64,000 nt of DNA, taken from Pontibacterium sp049599735 (GTDB taxonomy: Bacteria; Pseudomonadota; Gammaproteobacteria; Pseudomonadales; Balneatricaceae). The translations under genes and the position numbers were made by a program. Under the pieces are notes generated by a model. That model was not told where the DNA came from. It made no database searches and saw only the letters and a program-made list of their open reading frames with translations. Shown here piece after piece: positions 52,700 through 60,341 of this stretch. Position 1 is the stretch's first letter; each line of letters starts with the position of its first letter. Where the stretch lies: NCBI GenBank assembly GCA_049599735.1, contig JBMYOX010000008.1, forward strand, positions 12,721 through 76,720. Reading direction: 5' to 3'.

Positions 52700-52759
52700 G
52701 ATAAATCCTTATAAATAAACTAATTCCTAAGATGTTATTAAATGAGGCGTGCCGGGTCT

Positions 52760-53419
52760 ATGAATCTTTATCGTCGCTGGATATTTCCTCGGCTACTTAG
52801 CTGGGCATCAGGCAAAATGGATGCCGAACGCATTCATTTAATGGAACAGGCCAGGGGCCAGGTACTGGAGTTGGGTTCGGGCACCGGGGCTAACTTTCGT
52901 TTTTACGACACTGAACTTAATCAGTTATGGGCGCTGGAGCCGGAAACGCCGGTGATGGCGCTGGCAGAACAGGCCCGTCAGGCACTGCCAAAAGCAGACA
53001 AGGAAAAAATACAGCTGATATGTGGTGATGGCCATCATCTGCCATTTCCCGACCATACAATGGATACGGTGATTTGTTGTCTGGTGTTATGTACCGTGCC
53101 GGAGCCTGAACGTATGCTGGCAGAAGTGCATCGGGTATTAAAACCGCAGGGGCAGTTGCTGGTGTTTGAGCACGTAGAAGCGGATAAACATTCACCACGC
53201 CTGTTACGCTGGCAGCACCGGCTGAATCCAATTTGGCGACAATTTTCCTGTGGCTGTGAGCTGATCCGGCCAACCCGCCAAACCATAGAGCAGGCCGGGT
53301 TCCGGTTTGAGGCATTAAATGAACATCGTCATCCGGCTTTTCCCGCGCTGGTCTCCCCGATTATTCTGGGGTCTGCCAGACCGGTTGATGCGGCGTGCTT
53401 TAAGGCCGGTAATGTTTAA
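52760..53419 (+). CDS. Class I SAM-dependent methyltransferase
   Basis: A 219-residue methyltransferase. Motif I VLELGSGTGANF, DGHHLPFPDHTMDTVICC and LCTVPEPERMLAEVHRVLKPQGQLLVFEHVE are the UbiE-like core. The substrate is not evident; phospholipid or quinone-like targets are possible. ATG 52760 is used, while ATG 52742 would add six residues. Its 3' end overlaps that of bioA by 20 bases (convergent). Confidence 0.85.
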   Translation: MNLYRRWIFPRLLSWASGKMDAERIHLMEQARGQVLELGSGTGANFRFYDTELNQLWALEPETPVMALAEQARQALPKADKEKIQLICGDGHHLPFPDHTMDTVICCLVLCTVPEPERMLAEVHRVLKPQGQLLVFEHVEADKHSPRLLRWQHRLNPIWRQFSCGCELIRPTRQTIEQAGFRFEALNEHRHPAFPALVSPIILGSARPVDAACFKAGNV

Positions 53420-54692
53420 TGCTATCAACCATACCGGCAGTGAGCTGGTTCAGGTCGGCTTCATTCATAACATAAGGCGGCATCACATACACCAGCTTGC
53501 CGAAGGGGCGAATCCATAAACCCCGTTCGATAAACTGTTTTTGTATGGCTGTTGTTTCGACCGGCTCTTTCATTTCGATCACCCCAATGGCCCCCAGACA
53601 ACGCACCTGGGCAACGCTATCCAGTTCAGCAGCGGGAGCCAGTCCATGTTTAAGTTGAGATTCGATAGTCTGAACTTTGCTATGCCAGTCGGATGCCTGC
53701 AGGAGCTGTAAGCTGGTATTAGCAACCGCACAGGCCAGTGGGTTAGCCATAAAAGTCGGGCCGTGCATAAAGCAACCGGCACCGCCTTTTGAGATGGTTT
53801 CACCAATCTCTGTTGTGGTCAGGGTTGCTGCCAGCGTCATATAACCGCCTGTGATAGCTTTGCCCAGGCAAAGAATATCCGGCACTATGCCCGCGTGTTC
53901 ACAGGCAAAAAGTTTGCCGGTTCGACCGAAGCCGGTAGCAATCTCATCGGCAATCAGCAAAACATTGTACTGATCACAAAGCGAACGGGCCTGTTTCAGG
54001 TATTCCGGTGAGTAGAAGCGCATCCCTCCCGCACCTTGTACCACAGGCTCCAGAATCAGTGCGGCGATCTCATCATGATGCTGCGCCAGCAGTGCAGACA
54101 ATTCTTTAATATCCTCGGGATTCCAGTCTTCATCAAAACCGGTTTGAGGTGCGGGAGCAAAGAATTGTTCAGGTAACATGCCGGTGAAAATTTCATGCAT
54201 CCCGTTAACCGGATCACAGACGGACATGGCACCAAAGGTATCCCCATGATAGCCATTTCGGATCGTGATCAGCTTGTGTTTATTCGCCTGTCCACGTGCA
54301 TGCCAGTATTGGATAGCCATTTTGATAGCCACTTCTACTGCCACTGAACCTGAGTCGGCCAGAAAAACCTTTTGCAGGGGCGCTGCTGTCATCGCCACAA
54401 GTTTACGGGCCAGTTCAATTGCCGGTTCATGCGTTAAACCACCAAACATCACATGGGACATCCGGTCTATCTGTGCATGAGCTGCGGCATTCAGATCCGG
54501 GTGAGCGTAGCCGTGGATCACTGACCACCAGGACGCCATGCCATCAATCAGTTCCCTGCCGTCAGCAAGTTTTATGCGCACCCCACTGGCTGATTCAACC
54601 GGATAAGCAGGCGGTGGGTTAATCATAGAAGAGTAGGGGTGCCAGATATGTTGCTGATCAAAGGTAATCTGTTCGGCGCTGATAGATGACAT
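53400..54692 (-). CDS. bioA: Adenosylmethionine-8-amino-7-oxononanoate aminotransferase
   Basis: A 430-residue PLP enzyme of biotin synthesis that makes 7,8-diaminopelargonate with SAM as amino donor. HIWHPYSSM at the start, YHGDTFGAMSVCDP, ADEIATGFGRTGK (Asp249) and CLGKAITGGYM (Lys278 as Schiff base) identify BioA. It is far from bioB (62882), so biotin genes are not in one operon here. Confidence 0.97.
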   Translation of the reverse strand: MSSISAEQITFDQQHIWHPYSSMINPPPAYPVESASGVRIKLADGRELIDGMASWWSVIHGYAHPDLNAAAHAQIDRMSHVMFGGLTHEPAIELARKLVAMTAAPLQKVFLADSGSVAVEVAIKMAIQYWHARGQANKHKLITIRNGYHGDTFGAMSVCDPVNGMHEIFTGMLPEQFFAPAPQTGFDEDWNPEDIKELSALLAQHHDEIAALILEPVVQGAGGMRFYSPEYLKQARSLCDQYNVLLIADEIATGFGRTGKLFACEHAGIVPDILCLGKAITGGYMTLAATLTTTEIGETISKGGAGCFMHGPTFMANPLACAVANTSLQLLQASDWHSKVQTIESQLKHGLAPAAELDSVAQVRCLGAIGVIEMKEPVETTAIQKQFIERGLWIRPFGKLVYVMPPYVMNEADLNQLTAGMVDSIKHYRP

Positions 54693-54730
54693 AAGCTCGG
54701 ATACTTTTTCAGGGACTTAAATGAAATAAA

Positions 54731-54756
54731 GAACGGGCCTATTAGAGCCCGCTTTT
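54731..54756 (-). terminator. Terminator between TehA-like gene and bioA
   Basis: CGGGC (54734-54738) pairs with GCCCG (54747-54751) with an eight-base loop. The flanks are A-rich on the left and T-rich on the right (54753-54757), so it can end minus-strand transcripts of the transporter gene as well as plus-strand ones. The stem is short. Confidence 0.5.
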
Positions 54757-54786
54757 TGTTCAATCGCAAGACAGAAGCAAGGCTCC

Positions 54787-55764
54787 CTAGTCTGGCTGGA
54801 AAACCGCGCCACTCTTAACGGCTTTGATGGTTTTATATAAAAGTAAGCAGACCACCAGGCTGACAACGATCAGTGACACCCAGGACAGTAAACCCAAAAA
54901 GGCCGAGCCTGTTTTCAGATACATAATCTGGATCGCAATGGATGAGGCCGCCAGGGGGAAGGAATAGGCCCACCAGGAGAGAAAGAAAGGCAGCTTGCGG
55001 AAACGTCCAAACTGGGTAAAGAGCAACAGCAGTAAAAACAAGGCACTGTAAAAAAGTATACGGGCGAAGTTATCGATTTCACCGCCATTAAGCTTTGTAT
55101 AAGCGATAAACCCCACGGCCGGTGGTGCAATCAGGATAAAGAGGGTGGGTAATAATTTAGCAGGTAACGGGTCATGAAATAACACCCGGTTAAAGATCAG
55201 TGTTTTTAAGACAATCCAGTACAGCAGCCCAATGCTGAAGAAGAACCAGCTAAGTTCGATAAACCCATGCTCTACCCCTGCAACAGGTACCAGTATGTTT
55301 CCTACCACCGGAATAAACCAGGCAGGCGTGCTGTGCTGTATCTGAAATTTTGCATGATGAATCCACTGGGTCATCACATGCAGCGTAAAACCCAAATGCA
55401 TAACGCAGCCCAGTATCCACAGATAAAGGGACAAAGACGCTGATATTTTTAAAGTCGCCACGCTTAATAACAGCAATGAAATAGAAAAAGCAGAAAAAAA
55501 GCTGATTTTTATCGGATGCTGAAATTCTTTCAGGCTGGTTTCAGGAAAGCGCATTATCTTAGACACGTACCCAAGAGACACGGTCAGAAAGAGGCAGGCA
55601 ACACACACAATCAGAACCTGACTTACCAGTGCCGGAACCTGCAATACTTCAGCAGCTTTCTGCCAGGCAAGTACAAGACCGGTTGTACCCATGATCATTG
55701 CAAAAAATGAAATTGGGAAATGTTGCAGCTTTGACGCCGGGGGGGAAGTGGCAGATTCAGCCAT
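54787..55764 (-). CDS. TehA/SLAC1-family transporter
   Basis: A 325-residue membrane protein with about ten hydrophobic helices, of the TDT family (TehA, plant SLAC1 anion channel). It starts LQHFPISFFAMIMGTTGLVLAW, with the conserved FP...MGTTG segment, and ends in a basic tail. Family members carry anions, C4-dicarboxylates or sulfite; the substrate cannot be read. It is divergent from hvfA, and a palindrome lies between them. Confidence 0.87.
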   Translation of the reverse strand: MAESATSPPASKLQHFPISFFAMIMGTTGLVLAWQKAAEVLQVPALVSQVLIVCVACLFLTVSLGYVSKIMRFPETSLKEFQHPIKISFFSAFSISLLLLSVATLKISASLSLYLWILGCVMHLGFTLHVMTQWIHHAKFQIQHSTPAWFIPVVGNILVPVAGVEHGFIELSWFFFSIGLLYWIVLKTLIFNRVLFHDPLPAKLLPTLFILIAPPAVGFIAYTKLNGGEIDNFARILFYSALFLLLLLFTQFGRFRKLPFFLSWWAYSFPLAASSIAIQIMYLKTGSAFLGLLSWVSLIVVSLVVCLLLYKTIKAVKSGAVFQPD

Positions 55765-55781
55765 AAGAGCCTCCGAGTTAG

Positions 55782-55797
55782 ATTAGATATATCTAAT
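55782..55797. promoter_or_regulatory. Perfect 16-base palindrome between TehA-like gene and hvfA
   Basis: ATTAGATATATCTAAT (55782-55797) is a perfect palindrome. It lies 18 bases upstream of the transporter start and directly left of TATAAT (55797-55802), a good -10 box for hvfA on the plus strand. A dimeric regulator bound here could control both divergent units. The regulator is unknown. Confidence 0.55.
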
Positions 55798-55875
55798 ATA
55801 ATAAGTCAGTCAGCGCGCCAGGCCAAGGGAAACAAAAATAATCGTAATTCATAATCAAGAACGAGGGTGAAACCA

Positions 55876-56352
55876 ATGACTACTAAATCAACTTTGAAAC
55901 CTGTTGTAGCTGCAGTAAGCATGGCATTTGTTGCAGGTCTGGCAACCGTTTCCAGTGCTCAGGCGGCTGAAAATCCGTTTGCGGCTAATCAACTGTCTTC
56001 CGGTTATGCCCATGTTCAGGTCGCTGATGCAAAAGGCGCTGAAGGCAAATGTGGTGAAGGCAAGTGTGGCGGTGAAAAGAAGCCTAAATCTGCAGAAGGT
56101 AAGTGCGGCGAAGCTAAATGTGGCGGCGATAAAAAAGCCAAGTCATCTGAAGGTAAGTGCGGCGAAGCTAAATGTGGCGGCGATAAAAAAGCCAAGTCAT
56201 CTGAAGGTAAGTGCGGCGAAGCTAAATGTGGTGGCGATAAAAAAGCGAAGTCGTCTGAAGGTAAATGTGGCGAAGCTAAATGTGGTGGTGAGAAAAAGCC
56301 TAAAGCGACTGAAGGTAAGTGCGGTGAAGGCAAGTGTGGCGGTAACGGTTAA
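55876..56352 (+). CDS. hvfA: HvfA-like RiPP precursor with Cys repeats
   Basis: A 158-residue exported precursor. A signal-like helix (KPVVAAVSMAFVAGLATV, cleavage after AQA near residue 30) is followed from residue 56 by six repeats of the pattern EGKCGE(A/G)KCGG, joined by (D/E)KKxKSx linkers, 18 residues each, giving 12 Cys. EGKCG cysteines are the sites that MNIO enzymes turn into copper-binding oxazolone/thioamide (or thiooxazole) groups in known HvfA and bufferin peptides. It is followed by genes for the MNIO enzyme, its partner and a DoxX protein, so the peptide is likely secreted and binds copper. Start at ATG 55876 with GAGGG upstream, not GTG 55867. Confidence 0.9.
   Translation: MTTKSTLKPVVAAVSMAFVAGLATVSSAQAAENPFAANQLSSGYAHVQVADAKGAEGKCGEGKCGGEKKPKSAEGKCGEAKCGGDKKAKSSEGKCGEAKCGGDKKAKSSEGKCGEAKCGGDKKAKSSEGKCGEAKCGGEKKPKATEGKCGEGKCGGNG
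56041..56343 (+). repeat. Tandem 54-base coding repeats in hvfA
   Basis: Six units, the last one short (33 bases). The three central ones are almost identical at the DNA level; the outer ones differ in linker (GEKKPK instead of GDKKAK) and carry EGKCG in place of EAKCG. This shows recent copy expansion, and copy number could vary between strains by slippage or recombination. Confidence 0.85.
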
Positions 56353-56377
56353 TACAGCTATTCACCCTGTCAAAACA

Positions 56378-56405
56378 AGGGCCTGAATTGGGCCCTCGTT
56401 TTTAA
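56378..56405 (+). terminator. Terminator-like hairpin between hvfA and hvfB
   Basis: AGGGCC (56378-56383), loop, GGCCCT (56391-56396) followed by CGTTTTT. It would stop part of the transcripts after hvfA, so that the precursor is made in excess of the modifying enzymes, as in many RiPP operons. Confidence 0.65.
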
Positions 56406-56420
56406 CGGTTAAGGAATCGA

Positions 56421-57275
56421 ATGATGAGAGAAAAAGCTTACCCGGTATCCGGTGCGGGTTTAGGTTACAGGCGCTGTATGGCAGATGACTTAAAAACCGT
56501 AGATCAATCCCAGGTTGGATTTCTGGAAGTAGCACCGGAAAACTGGATGGGGTTGGGTGGCCGTTTTGGGCGTCAGTTTCGTGAGGCGGCTGAGCGTTTC
56601 CCGATGATGACACACGGTTTGTCTCTTTCATTGGGTGGTCCGTCACCTCTGGATGTTGATTTTCTTAAGCGGCTAAAGACGTTTATCAGTGAGCATAATA
56701 TCCGGGCTTACTCTGAACATTTGAGTTACTGCACAGATGACGGCCACTTGTATGACCTGATGCCTATTCCGTTTACAGAGGAGGCGGTCCGTTATGTGGC
56801 CAGGCGTATACAACAGACACAGGATATTCTGGAGCAACGTATTGCGGTAGAAAACGTATCTTATTACGCGGCCCCCGGCGCTGAAATGACAGAGCAGCAG
56901 TTTTTGCTGGCCGTGCTGGAGGAAGCTGATTGTGACTTGTTACTGGATGTCAATAACATCTATGTGAACAGCATCAATCACCGTTATGACGCCGAGGCTT
57001 TTCTGGCCGCGATGCCTGCCGAACGTATTATGTATGTGCATGTGGCTGGTCATTATACCGAAGCTGAAGATCTGATTGTGGATACCCATGGCGCTGATGT
57101 GGTGGACCCGGTGTGGACGTTGCTGCAACAGGCTTATTCGCAGTTTGGAGAATTACCCACTTTGCTGGAGCGTGATTTTAATATACCGCCGATGGCAGAG
57201 TTGTTACTGGAAGTAGAAAAAATTCAGGCTTATCAACAGGCAGGGAGACAGCATCATGACCGCAGTGTTGCCTGA
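56421..57275 (+). CDS. hvfB: MNIO (DUF692) RiPP-modifying oxidase, HvfB-like
   Basis: A 284-residue DUF692 protein, a TIM-barrel with a multinuclear iron centre. GAGLGYRR at the start, EVAPENWMG, THGLSLSLGGPSPL, YSEHLSY, LLDVNNIYVNS and YVHVAGH are the conserved segments that carry the iron ligands. In characterised cases it oxidises Cys of the EGKCG motifs. AAGGA lies upstream of the first of two adjacent ATG. It overlaps hvfC by 20 bases, so B and C are co-translated. Confidence 0.93.
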   Translation: MMREKAYPVSGAGLGYRRCMADDLKTVDQSQVGFLEVAPENWMGLGGRFGRQFREAAERFPMMTHGLSLSLGGPSPLDVDFLKRLKTFISEHNIRAYSEHLSYCTDDGHLYDLMPIPFTEEAVRYVARRIQQTQDILEQRIAVENVSYYAAPGAEMTEQQFLLAVLEEADCDLLLDVNNIYVNSINHRYDAEAFLAAMPAERIMYVHVAGHYTEAEDLIVDTHGADVVDPVWTLLQQAYSQFGELPTLLERDFNIPPMAELLLEVEKIQAYQQAGRQHHDRSVA

Positions 57276-58032
57276 TTCCAATGATTTCCAGGCGCTGCAA
57301 TATCGCTTTGCAGCCCATATTCGTCACCCTGAAAAACATGCTAAACCGGCAGGTATTGAAGAGCGGCGGATGAATATTTACCGGGAGCTTTTTTATAACA
57401 ATATTGAAGGTTTTTTGGCGGGAAATTTCCCGGTTTTTAAATCCCTTTGCAGTGATGATTACTGGCACCGGACGGTGCGGGATTTTTTTGATCGACATCG
57501 TAGTCATACGCCGTATTTTTTAGAAATTGGCGAGCAGTTTATCGCTTATGTTAACGGAGAGCGTTTGCCGGACAAAGATGATCAGCCGTTTATGAAAGAG
57601 TTACTGCATTATGAATGGGTTGAACTGGCGTTGGATGCATCCGAGCTTGAGTTAAGCCTGGAGAATGTGGATGAAAACGGCGATTTTCTGACCGGGCACC
57701 CGGTGCAATCACCTTTAGCCTGGTCTTTGGCTTATCAGTATCCGGTGCACTGTATCCGGCCTGATTTTTTGCCTCAGGAAGCGGGTGAGCAGCCTACTTA
57801 TCTGATGGCTTATCGTGATCGCAAGGATGAAGTTCAGTTTATGGAAACCAACCCGGTCACGGCACGCTTGCTTTATCTGTTGTCGGAATCCCCTGATTTA
57901 ACAGGGCGGGCTGTTTTACAACAGATTGCTGATGAAATGCAACACCCTGCACCTGAACAGGTGGTAGCCGGTGGTTTACAGACCCTTGAACAGCTAAGGG
58001 TGAACGGTGTGATTCTGGGCACAACCCGGTAA
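57256..58032 (+). CDS. hvfC: HvfC-like partner protein (DUF2063)
   Basis: A 258-residue protein with an N-terminal DUF2063 domain (FQALQYRFAAHIRHPEKHA and IYRELFYNNIEGFLAGNFPV) and a C-terminal, winged-helix-like part (YLLSESPDLTGRAVLQQIAD). DUF2063 proteins bind the precursor leader and present it to the MNIO enzyme. The original label as DNA-binding is not supported by the operon context. Confidence 0.9.
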   Translation: MTAVLPDSNDFQALQYRFAAHIRHPEKHAKPAGIEERRMNIYRELFYNNIEGFLAGNFPVFKSLCSDDYWHRTVRDFFDRHRSHTPYFLEIGEQFIAYVNGERLPDKDDQPFMKELLHYEWVELALDASELELSLENVDENGDFLTGHPVQSPLAWSLAYQYPVHCIRPDFLPQEAGEQPTYLMAYRDRKDEVQFMETNPVTARLLYLLSESPDLTGRAVLQQIADEMQHPAPEQVVAGGLQTLEQLRVNGVILGTTR

Positions 58033-58060
58033 TCACTGCGTGAAAAGTCAGGAGTAATTT

Positions 58061-58669
58061 ATGTCAAGTTTAGTGATAAAAACAGCGAACAAACTTCAGG
58101 ATGTGCTGGATTACAGCCGCCAGATAGACGGATTGGCACCCCTGTTATTACGCTTGTATCTGGCGCCGGTGCTGATGCAGGCGGGTTACAATAAACTGAT
58201 CGATTTTGAGAGCACGGCTGCCTGGTTTGGCAATCCGGACTGGGGGCTGGGTTTGCCTATGCCGGAAGTGATGGCGGCACTGGCCGCAGGCACCGAATTT
58301 TTTGGTGGACTGGCGCTGGTAATTGGCTTTGCGACCCGCTGGATCTCTATTCCGCTGATGGTCACAATGCTGGTGGCGGCTTTAACCGTGCATATCGATA
58401 ACGGTTGGCTGGCGATCTCTGATACCAGTAGCTGGTTGGCTAACGAGCGTGTGATGGAAGCCTCTGATCGTATCAGCCGTGCCCGTGAAATTTTACAGGA
58501 AAACAGTAATTACGAGTGGATTACAGGTCGGGGTTCGGTGGTTATTCTGAATAACGGAATCGAGTTTGCGGCGACTTATTTTGTGATGCTGCTGAGTCTG
58601 TTCTTCACCGGTGGTGGTCGTTACTTCAGCGTTGATTATTGGCTGGCTAAACGTTATCGCTCAGAATAA
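58061..58669 (+). CDS. hvfD: DoxX-family membrane protein, HvfD-like
   Basis: A 202-residue membrane protein of the DoxX family with about four TM helices (LLLRLYLAPVLMQAGYNKLI, FFGGLALVIGFATRWISIPL, LMVTMLVAALTVHI and the C-terminal VMLLSLFFTGGGRYFSVDYW). DoxX proteins recur in HvfABCD and bufferin loci; their job there is not known, perhaps redox or export. It has GGAGT upstream of the ATG and ends the operon before a strong terminator. Confidence 0.9.
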   Translation: MSSLVIKTANKLQDVLDYSRQIDGLAPLLLRLYLAPVLMQAGYNKLIDFESTAAWFGNPDWGLGLPMPEVMAALAAGTEFFGGLALVIGFATRWISIPLMVTMLVAALTVHIDNGWLAISDTSSWLANERVMEASDRISRAREILQENSNYEWITGRGSVVILNNGIEFAATYFVMLLSLFFTGGGRYFSVDYWLAKRYRSE

Positions 58670-58693
58670 GTTAATCTGTCACTGAGCCGGGTT

Positions 58694-58719
58694 AAGGGTG
58701 CTGAAAAGCACCCTTTTTT
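58694..58719 (+). terminator. Intrinsic terminator of the hvf operon
   Basis: AAGGGTGC (58694-58701), loop TGAAAA, GCACCCTT (58708-58715), then TTTT. A perfect eight-base stem with T-run, 24 bases after the hvfD stop. Confidence 0.9.
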
Positions 58720-58746
58720 GTTTTCAGATCGTTCTGATCTGGAAAG

Positions 58747-59463
58747 TCAAAGTTGAGCGATACTATCCACAAAAATACCGGTATCGGTAATGCGCCAGTG
58801 GATATCCAGATCATGCAGTTTAATGCCGTAAACACGGCTTGCATCGTTCTTTTTGTAAGCAGGGCGGGGGTCACAGCGCAGCAATTCGCTGATTTGTTCT
58901 TTGAGTGTCTGGCTGGTGTGGGCCTGACACGCAGTCTCTGCCTGAGTTGAAAACAGCACAGGCAGATCCAGTAAGCTGATTTTCTCAGCCACTTCAAAGC
59001 GGGCGTCAGGAAGGCTGTCTGAATAAGGCAGGTAAGGTTTGATATCCAGGATGGGTGTGCCATCGAGCAGGTCAGCACCCTGCACATCCAGGTAAACTTG
59101 TTGACCTTCTATACGGATAGCCGTCAACCTGACCGGTGACAAGCCGATAGAGTTAGGCCGGAACGGGGAGCGGGAGGCAAAAACGCCGAGCTTTTTATTG
59201 CCGCCCAACCGGGGAGGACGTACCAGCGGGTTCCAGCCTTTATCCACACATTCACTGAAAAGAAAAACAAGCCAGATATGGCTGCAGGTTTCCAGACCCC
59301 GCACCGCATCGGGTGAGCTGAAAGGCGGTAAAAATTCGATAGTAGAGACCACCGAATTCACCAGGCCGGGCTGGCGCGGAATGCCAAATTTTTCTTTAAA
59401 AGCACTACGTACAATAGCCACAGGCTCCATGGTTACCGGGGGTAGTGTTATTGAATCCGTCAA
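58747..59463 (-). CDS. trmO: tRNA (adenine-37-N6)-methyltransferase
   Basis: A 238-residue TsaA-type methyltransferase that methylates t6A37 in tRNA-Thr(GGU). The core EKFGIPRQPGLV and RPPRLGGNKKLGVFASRSPFRPNSIGLS segments bind SAM in a beta-barrel fold. The start is TTG 59463 (GGAG eight bases upstream); ATG 59430 would give 11 residues less and has no ribosome binding site. Convergent with the hvf operon. Confidence 0.93.
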   Translation of the reverse strand: MTDSITLPPVTMEPVAIVRSAFKEKFGIPRQPGLVNSVVSTIEFLPPFSSPDAVRGLETCSHIWLVFLFSECVDKGWNPLVRPPRLGGNKKLGVFASRSPFRPNSIGLSPVRLTAIRIEGQQVYLDVQGADLLDGTPILDIKPYLPYSDSLPDARFEVAEKISLLDLPVLFSTQAETACQAHTSQTLKEQISELLRCDPRPAYKKNDASRVYGIKLHDLDIHWRITDTGIFVDSIAQL

Positions 59464-59518
59464 AGTCAGCGCTCCGGTTTTGTTATCGGGTTAATCATAT
59501 AACCCTCAGGGCATGGTT

Positions 59519-60271
59519 TCATAATAGTCCGGCAAGGCCATCAACAAACAGTTTGGCACCGGCCAGTGCCAGCAGGCTGTAACAGATAATATAAAACCAG
59601 CGATCATTGATGCGATGATGCAGTTGGCCGCCGATATACACCCCCAGGGGAGCGAGGGGTGCAAGTAATAAGGCGGTTAACAAGGTGTTGCTGTCGAACT
59701 GCCCAAGCCAGGCATAAGGGATCACTTTGACATAGTTAACCACGGTAAAAAAGATGACCGTGGTGCCCACATAAGCTGCTTTGGGTAAGCGCAGGGGTAA
59801 CAGGTAAATATTCAGCGGTGCGCCACCGGCATGGACACCAAAACTGGTAAAACCGGCAATAATGCCCCAGAAGCCACCCCGTATTTTGCTGGTGGTTTTG
59901 GCGTCGCTGCCGTGCTGGCGCAGGTGGTTTAAGACAAAACCCAGGGCCACAGTGCCAATCAGTAACTTAATTTGTGATTCGTTTAAATAATGAAAGCTGA
60001 TCGTGCCCAGTCCAATGCCAATAAGTGCGGCGGGTAATAAAATGGCCAGGTTTTTTTTATCACTATGCGCCCGAAATTTCAGCATACTGAAAAAGTCCAT
60101 CAGGCAAAGAATGGGCAGCATAATCGCCGCCGCCTGAATGGGTGAAATGGCAAATGACATCAGGGGCACAGCCAGAAGCCCCAGCCCGCCCCCAAAGCCG
60201 CCTTTTGAAATGCCGGTAATCAGCACGGCAGGCACGGCAAAAAGATAAAATAGCAGGGGTAAATCTGACAT
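59519..60271 (-). CDS. TauE/SafE-type sulfite or organosulfur exporter
   Basis: A 250-residue membrane protein with about eight helices and the two TauE/SafE repeats: AVLITGISKGGFGGGLGLLAVP and GGFWGIIAGFTSFGVHAGGAPLN. The family exports sulfite, sulfoacetate or related compounds; the substrate here is unknown. It is upstream of trmO with a 55-base gap on the same strand. Confidence 0.88.
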   Translation of the reverse strand: MSDLPLLFYLFAVPAVLITGISKGGFGGGLGLLAVPLMSFAISPIQAAAIMLPILCLMDFFSMLKFRAHSDKKNLAILLPAALIGIGLGTISFHYLNESQIKLLIGTVALGFVLNHLRQHGSDAKTTSKIRGGFWGIIAGFTSFGVHAGGAPLNIYLLPLRLPKAAYVGTTVIFFTVVNYVKVIPYAWLGQFDSNTLLTALLLAPLAPLGVYIGGQLHHRINDRWFYIICYSLLALAGAKLFVDGLAGLL

Positions 60272-60341
60272 CAGGGGCCTCTGTAAGTGCTGTAAAGCAG
60301 GAGGTTTTTAATTGCTTGCTCGGGTGCTAATGGCTGGCGGC

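Noticed and set aside
56016..56333. Pro/Ser/His-rich minus-strand frame of 105 codons
   Set aside because: It is the exact antisense of the hvfA repeats; its repetitive look comes from the repeats.
56041..56343. Direct repeats considered as a CRISPR array
   Set aside because: The units are tandem without unique spacers, in frame and coding, and no cas gene is near.
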